A DNA stretch of 64,000 bases from an uncultured Hungatella sp. (GTDB lineage Bacteria > Bacillota > Clostridia > Lachnospirales > Lachnospiraceae). Below the pieces are notes generated by a model. That model was not told the DNA's origin. It worked only from the letters and a program-made list of their open reading frames with translations, and did not search any database. The stretch lies in contig CAJUFP010000012.1 of the NCBI GenBank assembly GCA_910585645.1, positions 1 through 64,000 of the forward strand, in the 5' to 3' direction. Both the position numbers and the translations under genes were made by a program. Of the stretch, positions 24,977 through 32,961 are shown in pieces; within the stretch, counting starts at the first letter, position 1; each line of letters opens with the position of its first letter.

Positions 24977-25256
24977 GCCTCATCCCCTCTCTTTCATAAG
25001 CCTCGGTCCGGGACATCTCCCTATCCATGGTACTGGCTCCCCGTTCCCTCCGATTCTTTTCCGAAGCCATAGCCTCTTCCCTCAAAAGTTCCTGGTAAGT
25101 CATGCGGACCCGGGTGCCTGCGGACACTTCCCTGTCCGCCTCCTCCTTGAAAGCATCCCCCGTGTCGCCCTGGAGACGCAGCTCCCGTTCCCTGCGAAGC
25201 TGTCCCAGGCGAATCTCCCACAAAGCCCTGTTTTTCGAACTGTCAAAATACGCCAT
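24963..25256 (-). CDS. Small charged hypothetical protein in the T4SS cluster
   Basis: A 97-residue, strongly charged protein (MAYFDSSKNRALWEIRLGQL, then RRERELRLQGD and KNRRERGASTMDREMSR), predicted mostly helical, without signal peptide or membrane segment. AAAGGGAG lies upstream of the ATG. It overlaps the next gene's start by 14 nt, which argues for translation coupling and for reality. I do not recognise it. It may be a cytoplasmic chaperone or assembly factor for the secretion genes around it. Confidence 0.55.
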   Translation of the reverse strand: MAYFDSSKNRALWEIRLGQLRRERELRLQGDTGDAFKEEADREVSAGTRVRMTYQELLREEAMASEKNRRERGASTMDREMSRTEAYEREGMRHDMG

Positions 25257-25320
25257 TCCCTCTCGCTCCCTTTCCGCTGCCTCCCGCCCCGACCGTCCAG
25301 ACCCCTGCGCTACCTATCCA

Positions 25321-25475
25321 AACTGCCCGGACGCCCCAAACGCAGTCGCCTTTCCTAACCGCCCCGACGCCCCGACGCAGTCGCCTTTCCTAACCGCCCC
25401 GACGCCCCAAACGCAGTCGCATCTCCCAACCGCCCGGACGCCCCCGACGCAGACGCCTTTCCAAATCGCCCGGCC
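25321..25475. repeat. 35-36-bp tandem repeats, 4.3 units
   Basis: Units start at 25321, 25357, 25392, 25428 and (partial) 25464, each like AACCGCCCCGACGCCCCAAA followed by CGCAGTCGCCTTTCCT. There are no spacers. The array fills the gap between the solute-binding lipoprotein gene and the small charged protein gene. It has the same style as the array at 9534-9820 but a different sequence. Confidence 0.85.
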
Positions 25476-25482
25476 CTCCCGG

Positions 25483-26253
25483 CTACTTCTCCTCCGTCAA
25501 AAACTGCCGAATCAAAGTATCCATGCCGCTGGCCAGCGTCCTGTTTTCTTTCCCCGTCACCACCACAAACTCCTCCGGAGCCAGGTTAGACACATTCTGC
25601 ACCTGCAGTTCATCATCCTCCAAAAACAGCCTGGCCTGGTTCTCATAGCACACATAAGCCCGTATGGCCCCGCTTTTCACCGCCTGGGCCCCGGCCTGGG
25701 GGGAATCATAATCCCCAATCCGCACCCCCTCCGCCTGATACAGAGAACTTCGGGTATCCTCGTCCAGCCCCCGGTCCACCCCCACAGGCGAATTCTCAAG
25801 GGCCCCGATGGTCAGGGCGTAATCCCCGGTTTTCGTAACCACGTAAAAATACCCCTTCCCGTAGCTGGTGGACACCAGATAATCCGACGCCAGATTTCCC
25901 GAACGGTTCAGACACCCCAAAGCCACATCCGCCTCCCCGTCAGCCACCGCCGCCAGGGCCTCCTTCTTGCCGCAGACCTGGTACTGCACCTTCACCCCCA
26001 GCATTTCCCCGATATACTCCGCCAAATCCGGCTCTATCCCCACAGGCGTCTCCCCCTCCAGGGACGTATACGGACTGTCCGTATCCACAATCGCCACCCG
26101 GAAATTTCCCGACGCCTGAATCCTCTCCACATCCCCTGCGGTCTTCTTAGCGCACCCGGCCCCAAACAAAGCCCACCCCAGAGCCGCCCCCGCCAAAAAC
26201 ACTCTCCCGGATATTCCCGTCAAACCCACAATCCAACCTCTCTTTCTGTCCAT
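25483..26253 (-). CDS. Family 3 extracellular solute-binding lipoprotein
   Basis: A 256-residue protein from ATG 26253 (MDRKRGWIVG; GGGAG upstream), with an alternative start at 26292. The signal peptide ends in ALFGAGC, a slightly atypical lipobox, so it is probably lipid-anchored. The mature part follows the SBP_bac_3 pattern: GNFRVAIVDTDSPYT, VGIEPDLAEYIGEMLGVKVQY, ALAAVADGEADVALGCLN, and SPVGVDRGLDEDT in the hinge. Normal members feed amino-acid ABC transporters, but no permease or ATPase gene is near. Placed directly after virB4, it may have been recruited as a sensor or structural lipoprotein of the secretion machine. The ligand is unknown. Confidence 0.82.
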   Translation of the reverse strand: MDRKRGWIVGLTGISGRVFLAGAALGWALFGAGCAKKTAGDVERIQASGNFRVAIVDTDSPYTSLEGETPVGIEPDLAEYIGEMLGVKVQYQVCGKKEALAAVADGEADVALGCLNRSGNLASDYLVSTSYGKGYFYVVTKTGDYALTIGALENSPVGVDRGLDEDTRSSLYQAEGVRIGDYDSPQAGAQAVKSGAIRAYVCYENQARLFLEDDELQVQNVSNLAPEEFVVVTGKENRTLASGMDTLIRQFLTEEK

Positions 26254-26355
26254 CCTCTCTGCGCTCCCATTTAAGCGCACCCGGCACACCATCCTGCCAA
26301 GCTGCCGGCCACTTCAAAACAGCGCCCTGCCGGGGCCTGCCGCTCCGCCGCCCCT

Positions 26356-29049
26356 TTAAACCGTAAACAGCCGCTCCATATCCTCGCTGGCCGTAATATT
26401 AATCCCCGTCCGGCTGGAAGGCGAAGTCACCACAAAAGCCCGCCCCCGTCCGTTATTCACAATCTCCTCCTGCTCGCTCTCATTAATCGCCCCCGCCTTC
26501 TCATAAAGCTTGCACAAATCATGCATATCATTGGGAGACAGCGGGAAAATAAACGAATACTGGCAGGCGTTAATAATAGCCGTAGACTTCCTGGCCAACT
26601 CCTCCGTTCCCACGAAATCCGCAATATTCTGGGTAATAATAATCTGCATCCCGTTATACTTACGGATTCGCTTCGCCAACTGGTACATAAAATCCAGGGC
26701 AATAGGAAACTTGCTGTCAATAAACACGTGGGCCTCGTCAATAACCACAATCACCTTCCGCTGGGCCTGATACCGGATATTATAATCCCGGTTCTTAATA
26801 ATCTCATTATCCAGCCATTTCAGCACCAAAAGCATCTGGGCATTGGCAATCATGTTATTCTTATTGGCAAGCAAAGACTGGAAATTAAACACAATAAAAT
26901 TCTCATTGGTAGACACCGAAGCCGGCCCGTTCCACAACAGAGAATTCCTCCCCCCAGTGGCAAACTTGGAAATATAATTCAGCAGCACCCGAAGATTTTC
27001 CTTGGCATACTCCCCCGTAGCCAACTGGTAATCATTAAGAATCTTCTCATACAAATCATCAAAAATCGGATAATCTTCCGGCTCCAAATCCCCCAGGTCC
27101 GTCTCCCCGTCAATGCCCTTGTTCTCGTACATCCGCACCGTAATATTATTCAGATACTCCAGGGCGTCCGGCTCAATCCCCGGCAAAATCTGCCGGTAAA
27201 ACTCCTCCAAAAACTGCAAATGAGTGCTGAAGCTGGTATTGACGCTCTCCTCGTCCCCCTCCTCCTCGTCCGTCAGGCTGGCAATAATATGGAACGGATT
27301 CAGCCGCCCCTGGGTGGCGCTGCCCACGTCAATAATCTTTCCGTTTAAATTTTGGGCCAGGCCAAAATACTCATTCTCCGGGTCCAGAATAAAAATCTTG
27401 CTGTTGTCCGCCGCCAGATTGGCCAATATGGTCTTGGTGGCATAAGACTTACCGCTTCCCGACTTTCCGATAACCACCATGTTGCTGTTGACCCGGTCCT
27501 TATTCCTCACAAAAAAATCAATAAACACCGGCTTCCCCCCGCTGTTGCCGATGCACACGCCGCTGGGGTCGCTTAAAGTCATGTTCACAAAAGGAAACGC
27601 CGCCGCCACCGAGCTGGAATGCACCCCCCGGCTCACCCGCTTAAAATAATCGTACCCGGAAATCTGGCTGGAAGCGTAAGCCTCAAACTGCTGCACATAA
27701 TTATCCGTAGACCGGAAACTCTCCTCGGACAAAGACCGCTTAATCTGCTTCTTCATGGAAAGCGTCGAAACATTCTTCTTCCGCTCATTCTCCGGCAGGC
27801 TCATCTGCCACGACAGCTCATAATCGTAAGCCGTCAGATACACGTTAATATCCAGAAGAGTCTCATTGTCGCTCTGGAGCATGGCAAGGACCTCCGCCAG
27901 CGTATCCACATGGGTCTGCAATTCCATAAGACGGCTGGTCTTGCCCGTAGAATTAGCCTGCTCCCGCAGCTCGTCAATGGCCCGGTCAATCTGGCGGATG
28001 CCCTTGTAGCGGTCCACCATCCTCATTTTCATCACCGCCCTGGTGGAAGGACGGCCAAACAGATTGCACCCCCAGGCATTGCTCACAATGGTGGGATAGT
28101 CCGTAACCCGAAAAGTGTGGGTAATCAAATCGTCATACTGCACCGTGCGGCTGGTAAACTTAATCTCCTTAGGCAGAATCCAGTCCATGTACTGGTCTTT
28201 GCTCAAAGAGTACACCTCCCGCTCGTCAAAATTCATGGTGTAATTATATTTCAAAAACACTGCCAGTTCCTTCTCATCCAGGATATGACACTCCATGTCG
28301 TCGCTGTTCATGGTCTGGAGCATATTTTCCGCCTGGCTCATAAGCATATCCTTATCCTTGTGGAAAAACAGCAGGTAATAAAACGGAACATACACCTTAT
28401 CCCGCTCATTAATATACCGAATCTGCTCCATCCGGTCGTAAATAATACCCACCCTGGTGGTCAGTTCCTCCTCATTTAACAGCCCGTTAACAAAAGCCTC
28501 CTCCAGCTCCCGTATCTTCCTCTCCTCCGTCTCCAGAAACGAATCATAGAGCACAGGCCGGTCAATCTTCACCAGCGCCGCCGTCTCCGTGCCGGAAATG
28601 GTCCGCAGCACAGAGCCGAACACCTGGTCAATCATTTGATTCTGGCGCTGTAACGTATAAAACTTAAACTCCACGTCCGGGATGTTCACCGCAACGCCGT
28701 AATACTCCCCCGCATACTCGATAAACGGCCCGTCAACCCCGGTAAAAGGCGTAATATCCTTCACCCCCGGCGTCCCCTTCTTCTTAGGCTCCATCTGAAA
28801 CAGCCGGTATCTGGCCAGGTATTTCAGGAAGTTGTACAGCATCATGTACGCCTTCTCCCCGTCCACCGGCACCACCGACGCCCCAAACAGCACCCCCACG
28901 GCCGCACCTATGTAAAAACGAAAGGGCAGGTTGGAAAATACCACGGAAATCACGATGGAAATGCCGATAATCCCCACAATCACGTCGGGAACCTCCACCC
29001 CTTTAAAAAATTCCATGGCCACTTTCGTCTTTTTAGGTATGATTCTCAT
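26356..29049 (-). CDS. virB4: VirB4-family T4SS ATPase with N-terminal VirB3-like membrane part
   Basis: An 897-residue protein. Two hydrophobic helices near residues 22-62 (VPDVIVGIIGISIVISVVF, FYIGAAVGVLFGASVV) resemble a fused VirB3/PrgI-type segment. The remainder is a VirB4/TraC ATPase with Walker A GKSGSGKSYATK, DPENEYFGL, Walker B VIVVIDEAHVFID, and the C-terminal IIITQNIADF and SPSSRTGINI motifs. It powers pilus assembly and substrate transfer at the inner membrane. The start is supported by AGGAGGAATTCC and overlaps the upstream virB6-like stop (ATGA). Length and layout match ATPases of integrative element T4SSs in Clostridia and mycoplasmas. It is the strongest single proof that the cluster encodes a real type IV system. 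Confidence 0.95.
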   Translation of the reverse strand: MRIIPKKTKVAMEFFKGVEVPDVIVGIIGISIVISVVFSNLPFRFYIGAAVGVLFGASVVPVDGEKAYMMLYNFLKYLARYRLFQMEPKKKGTPGVKDITPFTGVDGPFIEYAGEYYGVAVNIPDVEFKFYTLQRQNQMIDQVFGSVLRTISGTETAALVKIDRPVLYDSFLETEERKIRELEEAFVNGLLNEEELTTRVGIIYDRMEQIRYINERDKVYVPFYYLLFFHKDKDMLMSQAENMLQTMNSDDMECHILDEKELAVFLKYNYTMNFDEREVYSLSKDQYMDWILPKEIKFTSRTVQYDDLITHTFRVTDYPTIVSNAWGCNLFGRPSTRAVMKMRMVDRYKGIRQIDRAIDELREQANSTGKTSRLMELQTHVDTLAEVLAMLQSDNETLLDINVYLTAYDYELSWQMSLPENERKKNVSTLSMKKQIKRSLSEESFRSTDNYVQQFEAYASSQISGYDYFKRVSRGVHSSSVAAAFPFVNMTLSDPSGVCIGNSGGKPVFIDFFVRNKDRVNSNMVVIGKSGSGKSYATKTILANLAADNSKIFILDPENEYFGLAQNLNGKIIDVGSATQGRLNPFHIIASLTDEEEGDEESVNTSFSTHLQFLEEFYRQILPGIEPDALEYLNNITVRMYENKGIDGETDLGDLEPEDYPIFDDLYEKILNDYQLATGEYAKENLRVLLNYISKFATGGRNSLLWNGPASVSTNENFIVFNFQSLLANKNNMIANAQMLLVLKWLDNEIIKNRDYNIRYQAQRKVIVVIDEAHVFIDSKFPIALDFMYQLAKRIRKYNGMQIIITQNIADFVGTEELARKSTAIINACQYSFIFPLSPNDMHDLCKLYEKAGAINESEQEEIVNNGRGRAFVVTSPSSRTGINITASEDMERLFTV

Positions 29050-31493
29050 ATGGAATTCCTCCTGGTAATCTTTCCTTTTCCCTGTTCACTGCTGGCGCTC
29101 AGCCCCTTAACGCTTAAGCTCTGGTAAGTAACCTTAGCGCCGGACCCGCTGCCGCTCACCTTTGAAACCGCAGGGATGGACGTACACCGTACCTGATTTC
29201 TGGAAACCGTGGCGGAAGTCCACGGCACCGTCCCGGCCCGCCTGGAATTATCCTGGCCCGAACCGCCGCCAAGGCCGGATATGCTGCCTCTTCCCACGCC
29301 GCTTCCCGCCACGCCGCCGCTGGACATGCTGCCGCCGCTTCCCAGACTTCCGCCGCCGCTGCCCGAACCGCTTCCGCTGCCGCCGCTGCTGCCCGAACCG
29401 CTGTCAAGCCCCCCAATGGCGCTCTCCAGACGGCTTAAGCCCTTATCAATATTCACCTGAATCCCCCCGGGCCCGTTTCCCGGAATCGGCGGTCTCTCCG
29501 GCGGTTTAGAAAAAATCCCCAGCCCGTCAAACTCCCTGGCCAGCACCTTTCCGTTATAATCCATAGATAGGGTAGAGCCGTTGACATCCACCCTGTGGAT
29601 GGCCCCCCTTACGTCCCTGGTAACATTGCCCAAATCCCGTCGGGCCTGGTTAAAGTCTTTCCGCGCCCCGTAAATATCCCTGGCCGCCATGGCCAGGCCG
29701 CTGAATTTTTCCTGCCCGGTACTGCCCGGCTTGCGGAACGTCTCATAAGCGCTCTGCAGGCTTTGCGCCCCCTTCAGCACGCTCTCTTTAGATTTTCCGA
29801 AGCTCTCCGACAGCAAATCGCTTCCCCTGGTGGCGGCGTCCACCGTATTGTTGTAGCGGTTTCTCAGCCGCTCCCCGATGCCCGCCTTAGCCTCCTTGCC
29901 CTGGGAAACCCTCCTTAAATTGGAGATTCCGTCAATGGCCTTCAAGCCGGATTTGCCCGCCTCCTTAAAGTTCTTGTTCTTTAAATTGCCCATGGTGGCG
30001 CTTAAATTCTTTCGGGTCATACTGGCAAGGCCCTCGGTGTTCTTAAGCCGGGTTCCAAGTCCCGGTTTCTTGCTGTCCCGCATCACCGAGTCCCTTGCCC
30101 CCTTGCCGCCGAACTTGCCGCCTTCTTTGGCAGCCGCCGCTCCTTTCCCGCCTGACCCCAGACGGCTCATTCCTGAGCGCAGCGCCTGGCCGCCCTTGGC
30201 CATGGCCATTCCCACGGTGTGGCTGTAGAGCATGCCCCCGGCCATTGCCGCCGTGTTGGCCTCCGACGAACCCGCCTGGTAGCTAAGCAGGGACGTAACC
30301 ATGGAACCAGATTTATACATGGCCCAGGCCCCTCCAGCCAGGAAAAACAGCTTCATCATATAATCCATTTCCGGGCTCACCGCCTTTCCGAACTGTATCC
30401 GTCCCCCCATAACCAGGGGACACACAAGGAGAAACAATCTCATGGCGATAACCGAGCCAAAGCCCGTAAAACATTTGCCGATAAACATTTCCCGCCACCG
30501 GTTGAACCGCTCCCCGTCGTCCAAAGGCATCATGCACACAAAATAGGGGGACACCAGATACAACAGTATCAGTTCAAAAATCCTCTGAACGAAGATAATC
30601 AGGCACACCCCGATGGTAAACAAGAGGAATACCGCCGCCAGAAATCCAATCAGGAAATCCATCTCCGACAAGTCAAATTTTTCCGTCACCTGGGCTAAAT
30701 TGCCGTAATCCTTCACCTCCAGGCTCCCCTGAGTGTCCATGTTGTAAAAAGGAAACCGCACCTTGTCCTCGGGAGAAGTGCCGAACTCAATTTTCAGGGC
30801 ATTTTTCGACCCCACGTTATACTCATCCTCCTTGGCCGCGTTGAGGGAGGATATCATAAACACAATCCTGCCAAGGGATGTGGTATTTCCGAACTTCATA
30901 ATATCCGTAACCTGCGTCAGGATGACGGATGACAACTGCAGCATAAAATACACCAGAAACGGCACCATGAAAAACTGAATAAAAGTTTTCATCATGGCCG
31001 TCAGCACTTTAGACACAGGCCGCTTGTTCTCAAAATCCAGGTCAAAGGCCGACCTGGCCGTGCCGTATATGGTAAGCAGCAGAGCCAGCCCCAAAGCCCC
31101 GAAGGTTATGAGCCAGAAAACCTTGCTCACCGTTTCCTGCTGCAGCAAAACCTCCACCAGGGTTCCCTCGATGACCCGGCCGCCAGGCGCCGTGTAGGTT
31201 ACGGGCCTCAAGCCGATAAACACATCAAACGCCGTTTCCAGGTAATCAATCAGCTTCAAGACCCCGGAAAGCAGCAGATACAGCCTGGTACTCATCACAT
31301 CCAGCCACAACTTGATGAAAAATTCCAGCGCGTCCTCCAAAACAGGCATCAAAACGGGGGACAGGACCTTCTCAAAAACCCAGCTTAGAACCGTGGTCAG
31401 AAGGCTGCTGACAAAACGGTATACAGGGTCTATGATTCTGCTTAAGACCCAGTTAAATACTTTTTGAAATAATCCAAGATAAACAACTTCCAA
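29046..31493 (-). CDS. VirB6/TrbL-like polytopic T4SS protein with Gly/Ser-rich tail
   Basis: An 815-residue protein with a TTG start at 31493 behind AAGGAGGCGAGG. The first ~390 residues hold about seven membrane segments (for example WLITFGALGLALLLTIYG, FFMVPFLVYFMLQLSSVI, IGFLAAVFLLFTIGVCLIIF). Between them is a conserved cytoplasmic loop ending LVSPYFVCMMPLDDGERFNRWREMF, which is shared with the protein at 31551-32939. VirB6-type proteins form the inner-membrane channel. The C-terminal ~400 residues are soluble and basic, with glycine/serine runs (GSGSSGGSGSGSGSGGGS). They may extend into the cytoplasm or outside as a flexible arm. The stop overlaps the virB4 start, giving a tight operon. 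Confidence 0.85.
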   Translation of the reverse strand: MEVVYLGLFQKVFNWVLSRIIDPVYRFVSSLLTTVLSWVFEKVLSPVLMPVLEDALEFFIKLWLDVMSTRLYLLLSGVLKLIDYLETAFDVFIGLRPVTYTAPGGRVIEGTLVEVLLQQETVSKVFWLITFGALGLALLLTIYGTARSAFDLDFENKRPVSKVLTAMMKTFIQFFMVPFLVYFMLQLSSVILTQVTDIMKFGNTTSLGRIVFMISSLNAAKEDEYNVGSKNALKIEFGTSPEDKVRFPFYNMDTQGSLEVKDYGNLAQVTEKFDLSEMDFLIGFLAAVFLLFTIGVCLIIFVQRIFELILLYLVSPYFVCMMPLDDGERFNRWREMFIGKCFTGFGSVIAMRLFLLVCPLVMGGRIQFGKAVSPEMDYMMKLFFLAGGAWAMYKSGSMVTSLLSYQAGSSEANTAAMAGGMLYSHTVGMAMAKGGQALRSGMSRLGSGGKGAAAAKEGGKFGGKGARDSVMRDSKKPGLGTRLKNTEGLASMTRKNLSATMGNLKNKNFKEAGKSGLKAIDGISNLRRVSQGKEAKAGIGERLRNRYNNTVDAATRGSDLLSESFGKSKESVLKGAQSLQSAYETFRKPGSTGQEKFSGLAMAARDIYGARKDFNQARRDLGNVTRDVRGAIHRVDVNGSTLSMDYNGKVLAREFDGLGIFSKPPERPPIPGNGPGGIQVNIDKGLSRLESAIGGLDSGSGSSGGSGSGSGSGGGSLGSGGSMSSGGVAGSGVGRGSISGLGGGSGQDNSRRAGTVPWTSATVSRNQVRCTSIPAVSKVSGSGSGAKVTYQSLSVKGLSASSEQGKGKITRRNSI

Positions 31494-31550
31494 ATCCTCG
31501 CCTCCTTGTTGCTGGCGGGTCCACAGGGGACAGCCAAATTCCGCGGGGAC

Positions 31551-32939
31551 CTACCGCCCCGTAAACTTCTGATTATCCGCCTCCGAAGACACCATCTTCC
31601 CCGCGGACGAAGCCATATCCCCAATAGACCCCAGACCGCCCATACCGCCGCCCGAGCCGCCCAAACTTCCAAGACCTCCCAGCCCCGAAAGCGCCGCCGA
31701 CGAGCCGCCTGTAGCCGCCGCCATTCCCAAATTAGCCGCCGTGGTGGCCGTTCCTATAATCATCCCTGAAATCAGGGCTCCCGCCTGCTGTTCCGCCATA
31801 GCCGCCTCCTGATTCATAATCTGCATAATCAGGCTCTGGCTCTTGTACACCGCCCACGCGCCTCCTAAAATCATAAACAGTTTCAGCACATTATTAATCA
31901 TCACGCCTCCCGGCAGCGTATGCTTGTAAAGGCACAACTCTTTTCCCGCGATGACGGGAACCAGCAGAAGATAATACCGCATGGAAAAAATAACCCCGAA
32001 CCCGGAAAAAAACTTCGCCACAAACAGCTCCCGCCACTTAGCAAACGTGGCCCCGTCGTCCAGGGGGATGGTGGCCACAAAAAACGGCGATATCAAATAC
32101 AGCAGCAGCAAATCAAACAGCCTGCGGATAAACATCATCGCCGCGCCCGCCAAGATAAACAGCATCACCACGCCGCTGACAAACCCCTCGATAAAATTAA
32201 AATTCGAGGCGTAAAAATCCTCCTTCACCGTGGACATGCTCTTGTAATCCTTCTCCCCTTTCAGGTAAGGCTCCCTCACTTCGTCGTCCAGGGCGGGGCT
32301 GCGCCCCTCCACCGTCTCCTGGGCAATGCCCGTAACCGGGTTCTTTCTCTTGGTGGTAGCCTTATCCGCGTCCAGCCCCGCCGACAGAAAAATCACCGTT
32401 CCCGTGGTAGACTTGCCCTGGGCCGACTCAAAGGCGCTGACAGCCTGGTTGGTCACAACGCTGGAAATCTGCAGCATGGCGATGCACAAAAACGGAATCA
32501 GCATAAACGTAACCGCCGCCTTCAAACCGTTTCCCAGCACCTTGCTCACCGGGTTTTTATCCTCCAAAGCCATATCCGAAATCGACTTCGCCGTCTTGTA
32601 AATGGTAAAAAGAAAGGAGATGGCCACCGCCAAAAGGGTTATGGCGGCAAACGCGTACGTGACCTCCTGCATCTGGAAAAACGCATCCAGCAAATACGTC
32701 GACTTCTCCCCCACCGTCACCGGGCTGATGCCCGCAAACACATTAAAAATATTCTCCACAAAATCCACCAGGGAGCAGACAATGGCCAGGATTCCCAGCA
32801 GCCACTCCGACCACATGGACCAGATAACCGACATGAAGTAGTTGATAAACACCTCAAGGATATCCGTGAGAATGGGTTTAAACACCTCCTCCAAAATTAC
32901 GGAAAGTATTTTCTGTAACCCCGAAATAAATGAAGTCAA
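31551..32939 (-). CDS. Second VirB6/TrbL-like polytopic T4SS protein
   Basis: A 462-residue paralog of the neighbouring VirB6-like protein. The TTG start at 32939 follows AGGGGGGTGAC. It has the same order of hydrophobic segments (WLLGILAIVCSLVDFVENIF, AAITLLAVAISFLFTIYKTA, AAVTFMLIPFLCIAMLQISSVV, FVSGVVMLFILAGAAMMF). The same signature follows (LISPFFVATIPLDDGATFAKWRELF), as does a membrane-proximal AVYKSQSLIMQIMNQEA. The C-terminal tail is short, with Gly/Ser/Ala repeats. Two tandem VirB6-like genes could give a hetero-oligomeric channel, or one may serve a specialised cargo path. Confidence 0.85.
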   Translation of the reverse strand: MTSFISGLQKILSVILEEVFKPILTDILEVFINYFMSVIWSMWSEWLLGILAIVCSLVDFVENIFNVFAGISPVTVGEKSTYLLDAFFQMQEVTYAFAAITLLAVAISFLFTIYKTAKSISDMALEDKNPVSKVLGNGLKAAVTFMLIPFLCIAMLQISSVVTNQAVSAFESAQGKSTTGTVIFLSAGLDADKATTKRKNPVTGIAQETVEGRSPALDDEVREPYLKGEKDYKSMSTVKEDFYASNFNFIEGFVSGVVMLFILAGAAMMFIRRLFDLLLLYLISPFFVATIPLDDGATFAKWRELFVAKFFSGFGVIFSMRYYLLLVPVIAGKELCLYKHTLPGGVMINNVLKLFMILGGAWAVYKSQSLIMQIMNQEAAMAEQQAGALISGMIIGTATTAANLGMAAATGGSSAALSGLGGLGSLGGSGGGMGGLGSIGDMASSAGKMVSSEADNQKFTGR

Positions 32940-32961
32940 ACCGAAGTCACCCCCCTATCTG

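Noticed and set aside
25321..25475. CRISPR array or coding extension of the neighbouring small gene
   Set aside because: No spacers. Unit lengths of 35 and 36 break any reading frame.
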